From Bacteroidota bacterium (lineage in GTDB: Bacteria; Bacteroidota; Bacteroidia; Chitinophagales; Chitinophagaceae): 6,622 nt of DNA. Below, piece after piece: positions 1 to 6,537 of this stretch. The stretch lies in NCBI GenBank assembly GCA_029778965.1, contig JAKPBL010000637.1:1-6622 (forward strand). The letters run 5' to 3'. Position numbers and translations under genes: made by a program. Each line of letters opens with the position of its first letter. Within the stretch, counting starts at the first letter, position 1. The notes below the pieces were generated by a model that worked only from the letters and a program-made list of their open reading frames with translations, searched no databases and was not told the origin of the DNA.

Positions 1-3
1 GTC

Positions 4-32
4 TTTGCTCCTTTGCGTGCTTGGCGTGAAAC
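4..32. repeat. Degenerate CTTTGCGTG-type interspersed repeat fragment
   Basis: The stretch TTTGCTCCTTTGCGTGC followed by TTGGCGTGAAAC reads on the minus strand as GTTTCACGCC, AAGCACGCAAAG, GAGCAAAG. From memory this resembles the CGCAAAGACGCAAAG repeats scattered between genes in many Bacteroidota and other bacteria. It runs into the four-unit array and is cut by the window edge, so its full extent is unknown. Confidence 0.4.
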
Positions 33-119
33 AAAAAAGCTTATCCCTCGCGTGAAACAAAAAAGCTTATCCTCGCGTGAAACAAAAACGCTTGTTGTAT
101 CAGCGTGAAACAAAACGCT
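24..119. repeat. Four-unit GCGTGAAACAAAA tandem-like repeat array
   Basis: Four copies of a core reading GCGTGAAACAAAA begin at 24, 50, 75 and 103, so the period is 25 to 28 bases. Copies 1 and 2 continue as AAGCTTATCC and are almost identical. Copy 3 ends ACGCTT and copy 4 ends ACGCTA. In copies 3 and 4 the GCGT start and ACGC end are inverted, so each could form a tiny hairpin around an A-rich loop. The array lies just past the 3' end of the minus-strand oxidoreductase gene. Read on that strand, the units are T-rich (CTTTTTTG) and might assist termination, which is inference. No open reading frame of interest covers it. The repeat pattern is directly visible; a function is not. Confidence 0.75.
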
Positions 120-140
120 ACGATCTAAACACCATCCCCC

Positions 141-1217
141 TTACCTCCACAGATCGATCGGCCGGTCGGCCTTCGGATGAAAAGGCAGCTCGATCTTCTT
201 ACCGCTGCCCGCCGACGCATAGGCGGCACAAATCATCTCCAGTACGGCACGACCGTCTTCGCCGGTCACCAGCGGCTCTTTGTTGTTGCGTACGCAATCA
301 ATAAAATGCTTCAGCTCGTGCGGATAGCCCTGGTTGAACACTTCTTCAAAAACAGTAAAGCTCCAGCCGATGCTCGTATCGGCCTTCTCCATCGCATAGC
401 CGTAACCGCTGCGGCTGTACGTGACCGCAGCATTGCCCATGAAAAGATCGGCATAGGCCACCCCGCCGGTGCCGTACACTTCGGCGCGGTCATCCATCCC
501 GCCGTGCTTGGCCCAACTGTTCTCCGCCACGCCGATCACGCCGTTTTCAAATTCAACGATCACCACCGAATTGTCTTCGCAATCGGTTCGCCCCTTGTGA
601 AACACCGTATCCATGGTGGCATAGACGGTTTTCACCTTACTGTTGTTCAGCATCCACCGGAACCAGGCCAGTGCGTGGCAACCCATGTCCATCAGCACCC
701 CGCCGCCCGACAAACGACGGTCGTAGAACCAGTCGCTGTGCGGCCCCGAGTGTTTTTCTCCCTGCTTCAGCATGTAGATATCGCCCAGGGCGCCTTCCTT
801 CACCAATTGCCGCACCCGTTCATATTTGGGCGCAAAGCAGAGCTCTTCGGCATACATCAGCCGCACCCCTGCTTTTTTGCAGGCAGCGATCATAGCATCG
901 GCCTCCTCTAGGGTCACCGCCAGCGGCTTCTCGATGATAACCTGCTTACCCGCTGCCGCTGCCTTCAGCGTCGCTTCGGCATGTTTAAAATTGGGCAGGC
1001 AGATATCGATCACTTCAGCTCCCGATTCAGCCAGGATCTTATCGAGATCGTTGTACCAGGCCGGAATACCGTGCTTCTCCGCAAACGCGCGCGCCTTATC
1101 GGCCGAGCGCGAATAAACCGCCACCACTTCCGCCTCCGGAATGAACCGGTGATAGCTTTCAACATGGATATCGGCGATGAAACCGGAACCTAAAATGGCA
1201 ACCTTGGTGCGAGACAT
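141..1217 (-). CDS. Gfo/Idh/MocA-family NAD(P)-dependent oxidoreductase
   Basis: This 358-residue protein has the usual length and layout of the family. A Rossmann nucleotide-binding domain starts at once, with the glycine-rich GSGFIA motif at residues 10-15. The EKP motif follows at 96-98, and its Lys97 is normally catalytic. The C-terminal alpha/beta substrate domain contains GGGVLMDMGCH at 171-181, giving the Asp177 and His181 pair typical of inositol-dehydrogenase-like members. There is no signal peptide or membrane segment, so it is probably cytoplasmic. Family members oxidise or reduce sugars, inositols and related polyols; the substrate cannot be read from this sequence. The ATG at 1215-1217 is chosen because the Rossmann strand begins directly after it. 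The gene ends with TAA and is transcribed divergently from leuC, with which it shares an intergenic region but no evident pathway. Confidence 0.9.
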   Translation of the reverse strand: MSRTKVAILGSGFIADIHVESYHRFIPEAEVVAVYSRSADKARAFAEKHGIPAWYNDLDKILAESGAEVIDICLPNFKHAEATLKAAAAGKQVIIEKPLAVTLEEADAMIAACKKAGVRLMYAEELCFAPKYERVRQLVKEGALGDIYMLKQGEKHSGPHSDWFYDRRLSGGGVLMDMGCHALAWFRWMLNNSKVKTVYATMDTVFHKGRTDCEDNSVVIVEFENGVIGVAENSWAKHGGMDDRAEVYGTGGVAYADLFMGNAAVTYSRSGYGYAMEKADTSIGWSFTVFEEVFNQGYPHELKHFIDCVRNNKEPLVTGEDGRAVLEMICAAYASAGSGKKIELPFHPKADRPIDLWR

Positions 1218-1227
1218 GACAAGTAAT

Positions 1228-1335
1228 TAAAGTTTATGGTTTGTGGTTTGTAGTCTATGGTTGTTGGAAGTTACAAGTTTTGCGGTACCCGCCATAACCT
1301 CCCACAACCAAAGACCACAGACCATAAACCTTAAA
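1228..1335. repeat. Long imperfect palindrome between divergent genes
   Basis: The arm GTTTATGGTTTGTGG (1232-1246) matches the reverse complement of CCACAGACCATAAAC (1315-1329) at 14 of 15 positions. Further in, GGTTGTTGG pairs with CCCACAACC and GGAAGTTA with TAACCTCC. The centre is the self-complementary GGTACC at 1284-1289, so the loop is minimal. Gaps make the left arm a few bases longer than the right. The arms are built from variations on TTTATGGT and TTTGTGGT. It sits between two outward-facing start codons and therefore cannot be a normal terminator for either gene. It looks like an intergenic repeat element or a cruciform-forming regulatory region; which of these is not decidable here. 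Confidence 0.8.
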
Positions 1336-1342
1336 CCAACTA

Positions 1343-1356
1343 ATGCTTGTTAGCAT
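1343..1356. other. Small perfect inverted repeat upstream of leuC
   Basis: ATGCT (1343-1347) and AGCAT (1352-1356) flank a TGTT loop, about 70 bases before the leuC start and just outside the long palindrome. It could be a small operator or a hairpin in the leader, or chance. No convincing Bacteroidota promoter (TTTG followed by TAnnTTTG) or leader peptide was found in the remaining 1336-1423 sequence. Confidence 0.25.
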
Positions 1357-1423
1357 CCAGGCAAATAATTCATTCCGTTTCCCGCTTTTTTAGGAAATTA
1401 GCCGTCCATTTCAAACGAGAACC

Positions 1424-2827
1424 ATGAGTCAATCACCCAGCACCCTGTTCGAAAAAGTGTGGAATGCACATGTGGTGCGGCATATTGCCGACGGCCCCGA
1501 CGTATTGTTCATCGACCGTCATTTTATTCATGAGGTTACCAGCCCGGTTGCCTTCCTCGGCCTCGAGCAACGCGGCCTCAAAGTGATGTACCCCGAGCGT
1601 ACGTTTGCCACGGCCGATCACAACACCCCTACCATCAACCAGGACCAGCCGGTAAAAGACCCGTTGTCGGCCAACCAGCTCAGGGCCCTGGAAAGCAATG
1701 CCAAAAAATATGGCATCTCACACTGGGGATTGAACAACCCTAAAAACGGGATCGTGCACGTGATCGGGCCCGAAAACGGCATCACCCTGCCGGGGATGAC
1801 CATTGTTTGCGGCGATTCGCACACCAGCACGCACGGCGCCTTTGGCGCCATCGCCTTTGGTATCGGAACATCTGAAGTGGAAATGGTGCTGAGCTCACAA
1901 TGCATCATGCAGCCGCGTCCGAAAAAAATGCGTATCAAGGTCGACGGTCAGTTGGGCAAGGGCGTTACACCGAAAGACGTGATCCTGTATATTATTTCTC
2001 AGCTCACCGCCGCCGGCGCCACCGGTTATTTCGTGGAATATGCCGGATCGGTATTTGAGAACATGACCATGGAAGGCCGTATGACGGTGTGCAATATGAG
2101 CATTGAAATGGGCGCCCGCGGCGGTATGGTGGCGCCCGACGAAACCACCTTCAACTATATCAAAGGCCGCGACAAAGCGCCCCGGGGCGAGGCCTGGGAG
2201 AAGGCGATGGCGTACTGGAAAACGCTCAAAACCGACGAAGGCGCCACGTTCGACAAGGAATATCATTACAACGCCGCCGATATTGAGCCGATGATCACCT
2301 TCGGTACCAATCCCGGCATGGGCATTGGCATTTCACAACATATTCCTGCCACACACGAAACCGGCGCCGGAAAAGCGAGCTATGAGAAATCGCTGAACTA
2401 TATGGGCTTCCATGAAGACGAGGCGATGCTGGGTAAGAAGGTGGATTATGTATTTATCGGCTCCTGCACCAACGGACGGATAGAAGACTTCCGCGCTTTC
2501 GCCTCCATCGTAAAAGGACGCAAGAAAGCCGACAATGTAACCGCCTGGATTGTGCCCGGTTCGCATATCGTAGAACAACAGATACGCGAAGAAGGCATTT
2601 ACGACATACTCACCGAAGCCGGCTTCCAGTTGCGGCAGCCCGGTTGTTCCGCTTGTCTGGCTATGAACGACGACAAGATCCCTGCCGGCAAATACGCCGT
2701 CAGCACCAGCAACCGCAACTTCGAAGGCCGTCAGGGGCCCGGCGCCCGCACCCTGCTGGCCAGTCCGCTGGTCGCCGCCGCCGCCGCCGTAACCGGCGTG
2801 GTAACAGACCCGAGAACCCTATTATAA
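1424..2827 (+). CDS. leuC: 3-isopropylmalate dehydratase, large subunit
   Basis: LeuC carries the [4Fe-4S] cluster of the LeuCD isomerase, which moves the hydroxyl of 2-isopropylmalate to give 3-isopropylmalate. The same enzyme can convert citramalate to beta-methylmalate. The protein is 467 residues, the usual bacterial length. Cluster cysteines are visible as Cys348 (GSCTNGR) and as Cys408 and Cys411 ([10 protein letters not shown]). The aconitase-family motif [12 protein letters not shown] lies at 130-141 and [11 protein letters not shown] at 31-41. A run of five GCC codons encodes a poly-Ala stretch near the C-terminus (451-455), which appears benign. The ATG at 1424 is preceded by AACGAGAACC with no strong ribosome-binding site, as is common in Bacteroidota. 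The stop codon is 7 bases before leuD, so the two subunits are almost certainly co-transcribed. Confidence 0.97.
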   Translation: MSQSPSTLFEKVWNAHVVRHIADGPDVLFIDRHFIHEVTSPVAFLGLEQRGLKVMYPERTFATADHNTPTINQDQPVKDPLSANQLRALESNAKKYGISHWGLNNPKNGIVHVIGPENGITLPGMTIVCGDSHTSTHGAFGAIAFGIGTSEVEMVLSSQCIMQPRPKKMRIKVDGQLGKGVTPKDVILYIISQLTAAGATGYFVEYAGSVFENMTMEGRMTVCNMSIEMGARGGMVAPDETTFNYIKGRDKAPRGEAWEKAMAYWKTLKTDEGATFDKEYHYNAADIEPMITFGTNPGMGIGISQHIPATHETGAGKASYEKSLNYMGFHEDEAMLGKKVDYVFIGSCTNGRIEDFRAFASIVKGRKKADNVTAWIVPGSHIVEQQIREEGIYDILTEAGFQLRQPGCSACLAMNDDKIPAGKYAVSTSNRNFEGRQGPGARTLLASPLVAAAAAVTGVVTDPRTLL

Positions 2828-2834
2828 CCAGTTT

Positions 2835-3431
2835 ATGGCTTACGACAAATTCAACATACTCACTTCTACTGCTGTTCCGTTACCGATCGAGAACGTAGAC
2901 ACTGATCAGATCATTCCTGCGCGCTTTTTGAAAGCGACCGAGCGTAAGGGATTTGGTGATAACCTGTTCCGCGACTGGCGGTATAACGGTGATGATAGCC
3001 CGAAGAAAGACTTTGTACTGAACAACCCCATTTACAAGGGAAAGATATTGGTAGGCGGCAAGAATTTCGGTTGCGGCAGCAGCCGTGAGCACGCAGCCTG
3101 GGCCGTGTATGATTATGGTTTTCGCTGCGTGGTATCGAGTTTTTTTGCAGACATTTTTCGTGGCAACTGCCTGAATGTAGGTATACTGCCGGTGCAGGTC
3201 AGCGATGCATTTCTCGATAAGATATTCAAAGCCATAGAAAACGATCCGAATGCCCAATTGGAAGTAAGCCTGCCCGCCCAAACCATTACCATACTGGCAA
3301 CCGGCGAAAAAGAAAGCTTTGATATCAACGGGTATAAAAAAGACAACCTTTCGAACGGGTACGACGATATCGATTTTCTCCAGGCCATCAAAAAAGATAT
3401 CGAACAGTTTGCCACCACCCGGCCCTTTTAA
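2835..3431 (+). CDS. leuD: 3-isopropylmalate dehydratase, small subunit
   Basis: LeuD is the swivel-domain subunit that completes the substrate site of the LeuCD isomerase. At 198 residues it has the expected length. Diagnostic segments are NVDTDQIIPARFL at residues 20-32, GCGSSREHA at 79-87 (the substrate-binding loop equivalent to that of aconitase) and the FFADIFRGNCLNVG region at 103-116. The start follows leuC by 7 bases, and the stop is 9 bases before the next gene, so all three appear to form one transcript. No second leuD paralogue is present in the window, so this subunit would serve every isopropylmalate- or citramalate-type substrate made by the locus. Nothing is truncated or unusual. 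Confidence 0.97.
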   Translation: MAYDKFNILTSTAVPLPIENVDTDQIIPARFLKATERKGFGDNLFRDWRYNGDDSPKKDFVLNNPIYKGKILVGGKNFGCGSSREHAAWAVYDYGFRCVVSSFFADIFRGNCLNVGILPVQVSDAFLDKIFKAIENDPNAQLEVSLPAQTITILATGEKESFDINGYKKDNLSNGYDDIDFLQAIKKDIEQFATTRPF

Positions 3432-3440
3432 TTACCCGAC

Positions 3441-4964
3441 ATGTCGACCAGCCGAAGAGCGATTGAGATCATGGACACCACCCTGCGCGATGGTGAACAG
3501 ACCAGCGGCGTATCTTTCTCCGCTCCTGAAAAACTAACGATTGCCCAGCTCCTGCTCACCGAAGTAAAAGTGGATCGTATCGAGATCGCTTCCGCACGCG
3601 TGTCGGAAGGTGAGTTCGATGCCGTGAGAAAGATCACCAAATGGGCAAAGCAGGAAGGGCTGCTTGAAAAAGTAGAGGTGCTCACTTTCGTTGACGGCGA
3701 TGTATCGGTACAATGGATGATCCAGGCCGGCGCCCGGGTGATGAACCTGCTTACCAAGGGATCCCTTAATCACCTCACGCACCAGTTGCGGAAAAAGCCC
3801 CAGGAGCATTTTGCCGATGTGGCGGCGGTACTGGCGCTTGCAAAGAAAAAAGGCATCCAGACCAATATATACCTCGAAGACTGGAGCAATGGCATGCGGC
3901 ATTCGCCGGAATATGTTTTCCAGTACCTCGATTTTCTGCAAACCCAACCGGTAAAACGGATCATGCTGCCCGATACCCTCGGCGTACTTACGCCGGCCGA
4001 GGTGTTTGAATTTATTTCGGCTATTGTTACCCGTTATCCCGATAACCATTTTGATTTCCATGCCCACAACGACTACGACCTGGGCACGGCAAACATACTG
4101 GAAGCGGTCAAGGCCGGCGCACACGGCCTGCACCTCACCATCAACGGCATGGGTGAACGGGCCGGCAATGCTCCGCTCGCCAGCGCCATTGCCGTACTAA
4201 ATGATTTCATGCCCTCGGTAAAAACAGGCGTGGCCGAGAAATCGCTGTATTCGGTCAGCAAGCTGGTGGAAACCTTCAGCGGTTTCCGCATCCCGGCCAA
4301 CAAACCGGTGGTGGGCGAAAATGTATTCACCCAAACGGCGGGCATCCATGCCGACGGCGACAAAAAAAACAAGCTCTATTTCAGCGACCTGATGCCCGAG
4401 CGCTTCGGTCGCCAGCGCAAATATGCCCTCGGCAAAACCAGCGGCAAAGCGAATATCGAAAACAACCTCGCGCAACTTGGCATCCAGCTCAGCGATGCCG
4501 ACCTGAAAAAAGTAACGCAACGCATTATCGAACTGGGCGACCGCAAGGAAGTGGTGACCCAGGCCGATCTTCCGTATATCATTGGCGACGTGCTCGACAG
4601 CAATACACTCGAAGAGAAGGTGAGGATCGAAAGCTATGTGCTGATGCACGCCAACAACCTCAAGCCCTCGGCCACCCTTCAAATCAGCCTGCACGGCGAA
4701 AAGTTTGAAGAGCAGGCCCAGGGCGACGGCCAGTACGACGCCTTCATGAACGCGCTGAAGAAAGTTTACAAGCAGAAAAAGCTCGAGTTGCCGGTACTCA
4801 CCGACTATGCCGTGCGTATCCCTCCCGGCGGCAAAAGCGATGCCCTGTGCGAAACCGTGATCACCTGGCGGTGGAACAATAAAGAGTTCAAGACCCGCGG
4901 GCTGGATAGCGACCAAACGGTGTCGGCGATCAAGGCCACGCAGAAAATGCTGAACCTGATTTAA
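3441..4964 (+). CDS. cimA: Probable (R)-citramalate synthase (LeuA/CimA family)
   Basis: This 507-residue protein has a DRE-TIM metallolyase barrel (about 1-330), a linker, and a C-terminal LeuA allosteric dimer domain (about 385-507). Catalytic residues are clear: Arg16 and Asp17 (TLRDGEQ), Glu146, Thr179, His207 and His209 (HAHNDYD), and Asn243 (GERAGN). By gene context it could be a 2-isopropylmalate synthase. However, as I recall the Leptospira interrogans citramalate synthase, numbering is identical through the barrel and its pyruvate-pocket residues Leu81, Leu104 and Tyr144 are all present. It would therefore condense pyruvate with acetyl-CoA to give citramalate for isoleucine synthesis. 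The isoleucine pocket of that enzyme is mostly kept (Tyr432, Asp433, Leu453, Tyr456, Ile460), with Ser466 and Cys470 replacing Thr and Val, so feedback by isoleucine is likely. The first ATG is supported by the shared numbering. Family certain; substrate inferred. Confidence 0.88.
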   Translation: MSTSRRAIEIMDTTLRDGEQTSGVSFSAPEKLTIAQLLLTEVKVDRIEIASARVSEGEFDAVRKITKWAKQEGLLEKVEVLTFVDGDVSVQWMIQAGARVMNLLTKGSLNHLTHQLRKKPQEHFADVAAVLALAKKKGIQTNIYLEDWSNGMRHSPEYVFQYLDFLQTQPVKRIMLPDTLGVLTPAEVFEFISAIVTRYPDNHFDFHAHNDYDLGTANILEAVKAGAHGLHLTINGMGERAGNAPLASAIAVLNDFMPSVKTGVAEKSLYSVSKLVETFSGFRIPANKPVVGENVFTQTAGIHADGDKKNKLYFSDLMPERFGRQRKYALGKTSGKANIENNLAQLGIQLSDADLKKVTQRIIELGDRKEVVTQADLPYIIGDVLDSNTLEEKVRIESYVLMHANNLKPSATLQISLHGEKFEEQAQGDGQYDAFMNALKKVYKQKKLELPVLTDYAVRIPPGGKSDALCETVITWRWNNKEFKTRGLDSDQTVSAIKATQKMLNLI

Positions 4965-4971
4965 GAGGTAT

Positions 4972-4993
4972 GCGGGTTTCTCGCGGAGACCGC
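4972..4993 (+). other. Stem-loop just after the cimA stop codon
   Basis: GCGG-g-TTTC (4972-4980) can pair with GAGACCGC (4986-4993), with one bulged G and one G-U pair, around a TCGCG loop. It starts 7 bases after the synthase stop codon. No T-run follows, so it is not a classical terminator. It could stabilise the upstream message or form part of the repeat element that fills this spacer. Confidence 0.4.
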
Positions 4994-5125
4994 AGAGGAA
5001 CGGTGGGTATTCGCGGGTATAGCCTTCCTGTAGAATAGCTGATGAGCTGTGTTTCGTGCGGTTTTTCCTCGCAGAGGAGGTTTTTTGGTTTCTCGCAGCA
5101 CCTTCTCCGTTCCTCCGTGAGAAAA
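4975..5125. repeat. Degenerate CGCAGAGG-type repeat element in the cimA-leuB spacer
   Basis: The 264-base spacer contains no supported gene but has clear internal repetition. GGTTTCTCGC occurs at 4975-4984 and again at 5087-5096. CGCAGAGGA occurs at 4991-4999 and 5070-5078. The outer parts are inverted: TTTCTCGCGG plus AGGAACGG on the left (4977-5003) against CCGTTCCTCCGTGAGAAA on the right (5107-5124). From memory this is the same general class as the interspersed TTCTCACGGAGG and CGCAGAGACGCAGAG repeats of many bacterial genomes. The element separates leuB from the tightly packed leuC-leuD-cimA genes and looks like an insertion into the operon. The repeats are visible; the insertion history is inference. 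Confidence 0.65.
5067..5086 (+). terminator. Weak candidate terminator between cimA and leuB
   Basis: CCTC (5067-5070) can pair with GAGG (5077-5080) around a six-base loop, followed directly by six T residues (5081-5086). The four-pair stem is short for an intrinsic terminator, and the bases belong to the repeat element, so the resemblance may be accidental. If active, it would reduce leuB expression from the upstream promoter. Confidence 0.22.
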
Positions 5126-5179
5126 TACAACGAGCCGCATATTCAACAAAAATCCCCTCCGAAACCAGGCCGGATCAAT

Positions 5180-5187
5180 TAACTTAG
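5180..5187 (+). promoter_or_regulatory. Possible leuB -7 promoter element
   Basis: TAACTTAG differs at one base from the Bacteroidota -7 consensus TAnnTTTG and lies about 40 bases before the leuB start, which is a sensible distance. No matching TTTG or TTG is seen about 19 bases upstream, so the call rests on one element. It would give leuB its own promoter downstream of the repeat element. Confidence 0.3.
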
Positions 5188-5228
5188 CGGGCCAAACCAT
5201 TCAACTCCAAAAGCAACGCAAATAAACA

Positions 5229-6302
5229 ATGGCTACCCAAAAAATACTCATCGTACCGGGAGACGGTATCGGCCAGGAAGTAACTGCTGCCGGCAAGAAA
5301 GTGCTTGACAAGATCGCTGAAAAATTCGGTCACAGCTTTCAGTACGATGAGGCCCTGATCGGTCATGCCGCCATTGAAGCCACCGGCCAGGCCCTGCCCG
5401 ACGAATCACTCGAAAAAATGCGTGCCTCCGATGCGGTACTGTTCGGAGCGGTAGGCCATCCCAAATACGACAACGACCCTTCCGCCAAAGTACGTCCCGA
5501 ACAGGGACTGCTCAAAATGCGCAAAGAACTGGGTCTCTATGCCAACCTCCGCCCCATCAAATTATTCGATGAGCTGCTGGAAGCTTCCAGCATAAAGCCG
5601 GAGATACTCAAAGGCGCCGATATCCTCTTCTTCCGCGAACTGACGGGCGATATTTATTTCGGCGAGAAGGGCCGCAAGAACAATGGTGATACCGCTTATG
5701 ATATCGCCGAATACAGCCGCTATGAAGTGGACCGCATCGCCCGCAAGGCCTTCGATGCCGCCCGCAGCCGGCGCAAAAAACTCTGCTCGGTCGACAAAGC
5801 CAATGTACTCGAAACAAGCCGCCTTTGGCGCGAAACCGTGCAGCAGGTAGCGAAAGACTATCCCGATGTGGAGCTCGAACACCAGTTTGTGGATGCCATG
5901 GCCATGCTGCTGATCAAAGATCCGCGTCGCTACGATGTGGTGGTCACCGCCAACCTTTTTGGTGATATCCTTACCGACGAAGCCTCGCAGATCGCGGGTT
6001 CGATGGGTATGCTGGCCAGCGCTTCCATCGGCGACGGCACAGGCGTATATGAGCCCATCCATGGATCTGCACATGATATTACCGGCAAAGGCATTGCGAA
6101 CCCGCTGGCATCGATCCTGTCGGCCGCGCTGTTGCTGGATATCTCCTTCGGCTTTAAAGCAGAATCTGACGCCATCATCAACGCTGTCGACCAGGTGTTG
6201 AAGGCGGGCTATCGCACCAAAGACATCGCCAACGCATCTACTCCGGCCAACATGATCCTGCATACCCAGGCCATGGGGCAGGAAGTGGTAAACCGTTTAT
6301 AG
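5229..6302 (+). CDS. leuB: 3-isopropylmalate dehydrogenase
   Basis: LeuB oxidises and decarboxylates 3-isopropylmalate with NAD+ to 2-oxoisocaproate. On the citramalate route it acts on beta-methylmalate to give 2-oxobutyrate. The protein is 357 residues, the normal length. Equivalents of the Thermus catalytic and binding residues are all present: Arg98, Arg108, Arg136, Tyr143, Lys190, Asp222, Asp246 and Asp250. The N-terminal GDGIG (11-15) and the NAD-binding segment EPIHGSAHDITGKGIANP (275-292) confirm an NAD-type enzyme. One oddity is Asp141 in RELTGDIYFG, where most LeuB proteins I recall have Gly. The start is supported by the immediate KILIVPGDG strand and by the A-rich leader AATAAACA. 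It stands 264 bases after the synthase, with a repeat between, so it may be transcribed partly on its own. It ends with TAG. Confidence 0.96.
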   Translation: MATQKILIVPGDGIGQEVTAAGKKVLDKIAEKFGHSFQYDEALIGHAAIEATGQALPDESLEKMRASDAVLFGAVGHPKYDNDPSAKVRPEQGLLKMRKELGLYANLRPIKLFDELLEASSIKPEILKGADILFFRELTGDIYFGEKGRKNNGDTAYDIAEYSRYEVDRIARKAFDAARSRRKKLCSVDKANVLETSRLWRETVQQVAKDYPDVELEHQFVDAMAMLLIKDPRRYDVVVTANLFGDILTDEASQIAGSMGMLASASIGDGTGVYEPIHGSAHDITGKGIANPLASILSAALLLDISFGFKAESDAIINAVDQVLKAGYRTKDIANASTPANMILHTQAMGQEVVNRL

Positions 6303-6303
6303 T

Positions 6304-6332
6304 ACCGGCGGCAGCCGAAGCAGCAGGCCGGT
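6304..6332. other. Hairpin in the convergent leuB/aminotransferase gap
   Basis: ACCGGC (6304-6309) and GCCGGT (6327-6332) form a six-base GC-rich inverted repeat around a 17-base loop, right after the leuB stop and in the 43-base gap between convergent genes. Neither strand has a T-run after it, so it is only a weak candidate for a bidirectional terminator. Confidence 0.3.
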
Positions 6333-6355
6333 GCAAAACACGTTACTACGACAGG

Positions 6356-6376
6356 CTTTGCAGCGCGGCTGCAAAG
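6356..6376. other. Perfect 9-base inverted repeat inside the aminotransferase 3' end
   Basis: CTTTGCAGC (6356-6364) and GCTGCAAAG (6368-6376) flank a three-base GCG loop. On the minus strand it encodes the last LFAAALQS residues of the aminotransferase. On the plus strand it lies about 55 bases after the leuB stop, so it could fold in the leuB transcript and help end it. No T-run follows. Confidence 0.45.
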
Positions 6377-6534
6377 AGCTTCATTTCATCCATAGTGCCC
6401 AGGCTTACGCGGCACCAGGTTCTGTTCGCGATCTCAAACGACCGGACGCCAACACCCTTGGCCGTCATTGCATCGAGGAAATCTCTTCCTTTCATGTTGA
6501 TGGGGAATAACACAAAATTGGTATGCGAGGGGAT

Positions 6535-6537
6535 CTA
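6535..6537 (-). other. In-frame nonsense codon (TAG) in the aminotransferase
   Basis: The plus-strand CTA at 6535-6537 is TAG in the aminotransferase frame, between GAA (Glu) and ATC (Ile). The frame is unbroken on both sides and homology-like sequence continues in the same frame, so this is a substitution and not a frameshift. Confidence 0.75.

Noticed and set aside
24..119. CRISPR array
   Set aside because: The period is only 25 to 28 bases, the gaps between cores are about 10 bases and partly identical, and no cas gene is present.
77..304. 75-residue plus-strand frame starting in the repeat array
   Set aside because: It starts inside a repeat unit and then runs antisense to the oxidoreductase 3' end, with no motif.
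177..911. Long plus-strand open frame antisense to the oxidoreductase
   Set aside because: It is a shadow of the well-supported minus-strand gene, His- and Ala-rich in the way of complementary frames, with no recognisable motif.
1378..1397. TTTCC...GGAAA hairpin before leuC as an attenuator
   Set aside because: Only five weak pairs around a ten-base loop, with no leader peptide rich in Leu or Ile codons and no T-run after the stem.
2771..2790. (GCC)n trinucleotide run in leuC
   Set aside because: It encodes a short Ala stretch at a normal place in the C-terminus; codon preference is a sufficient explanation.
4197..4916. 239-residue minus-strand frame opposite cimA, and a similar one at 3534-4133
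   Set aside because: The opposite strand encodes a complete catalytic and regulatory domain; these frames show no family motif and follow from codon bias.
4961..5200. Small minus-strand frames in the cimA-leuB spacer
   Set aside because: Their residues (such as FSHGGTEKVLRETKKP) are a translation of the interspersed ACGGAGG-type repeat, a frequent source of false hypothetical proteins.
5562..6263. 233-residue minus-strand frame opposite leuB
   Set aside because: It is complementary to conserved LeuB coding sequence and has no independent evidence.
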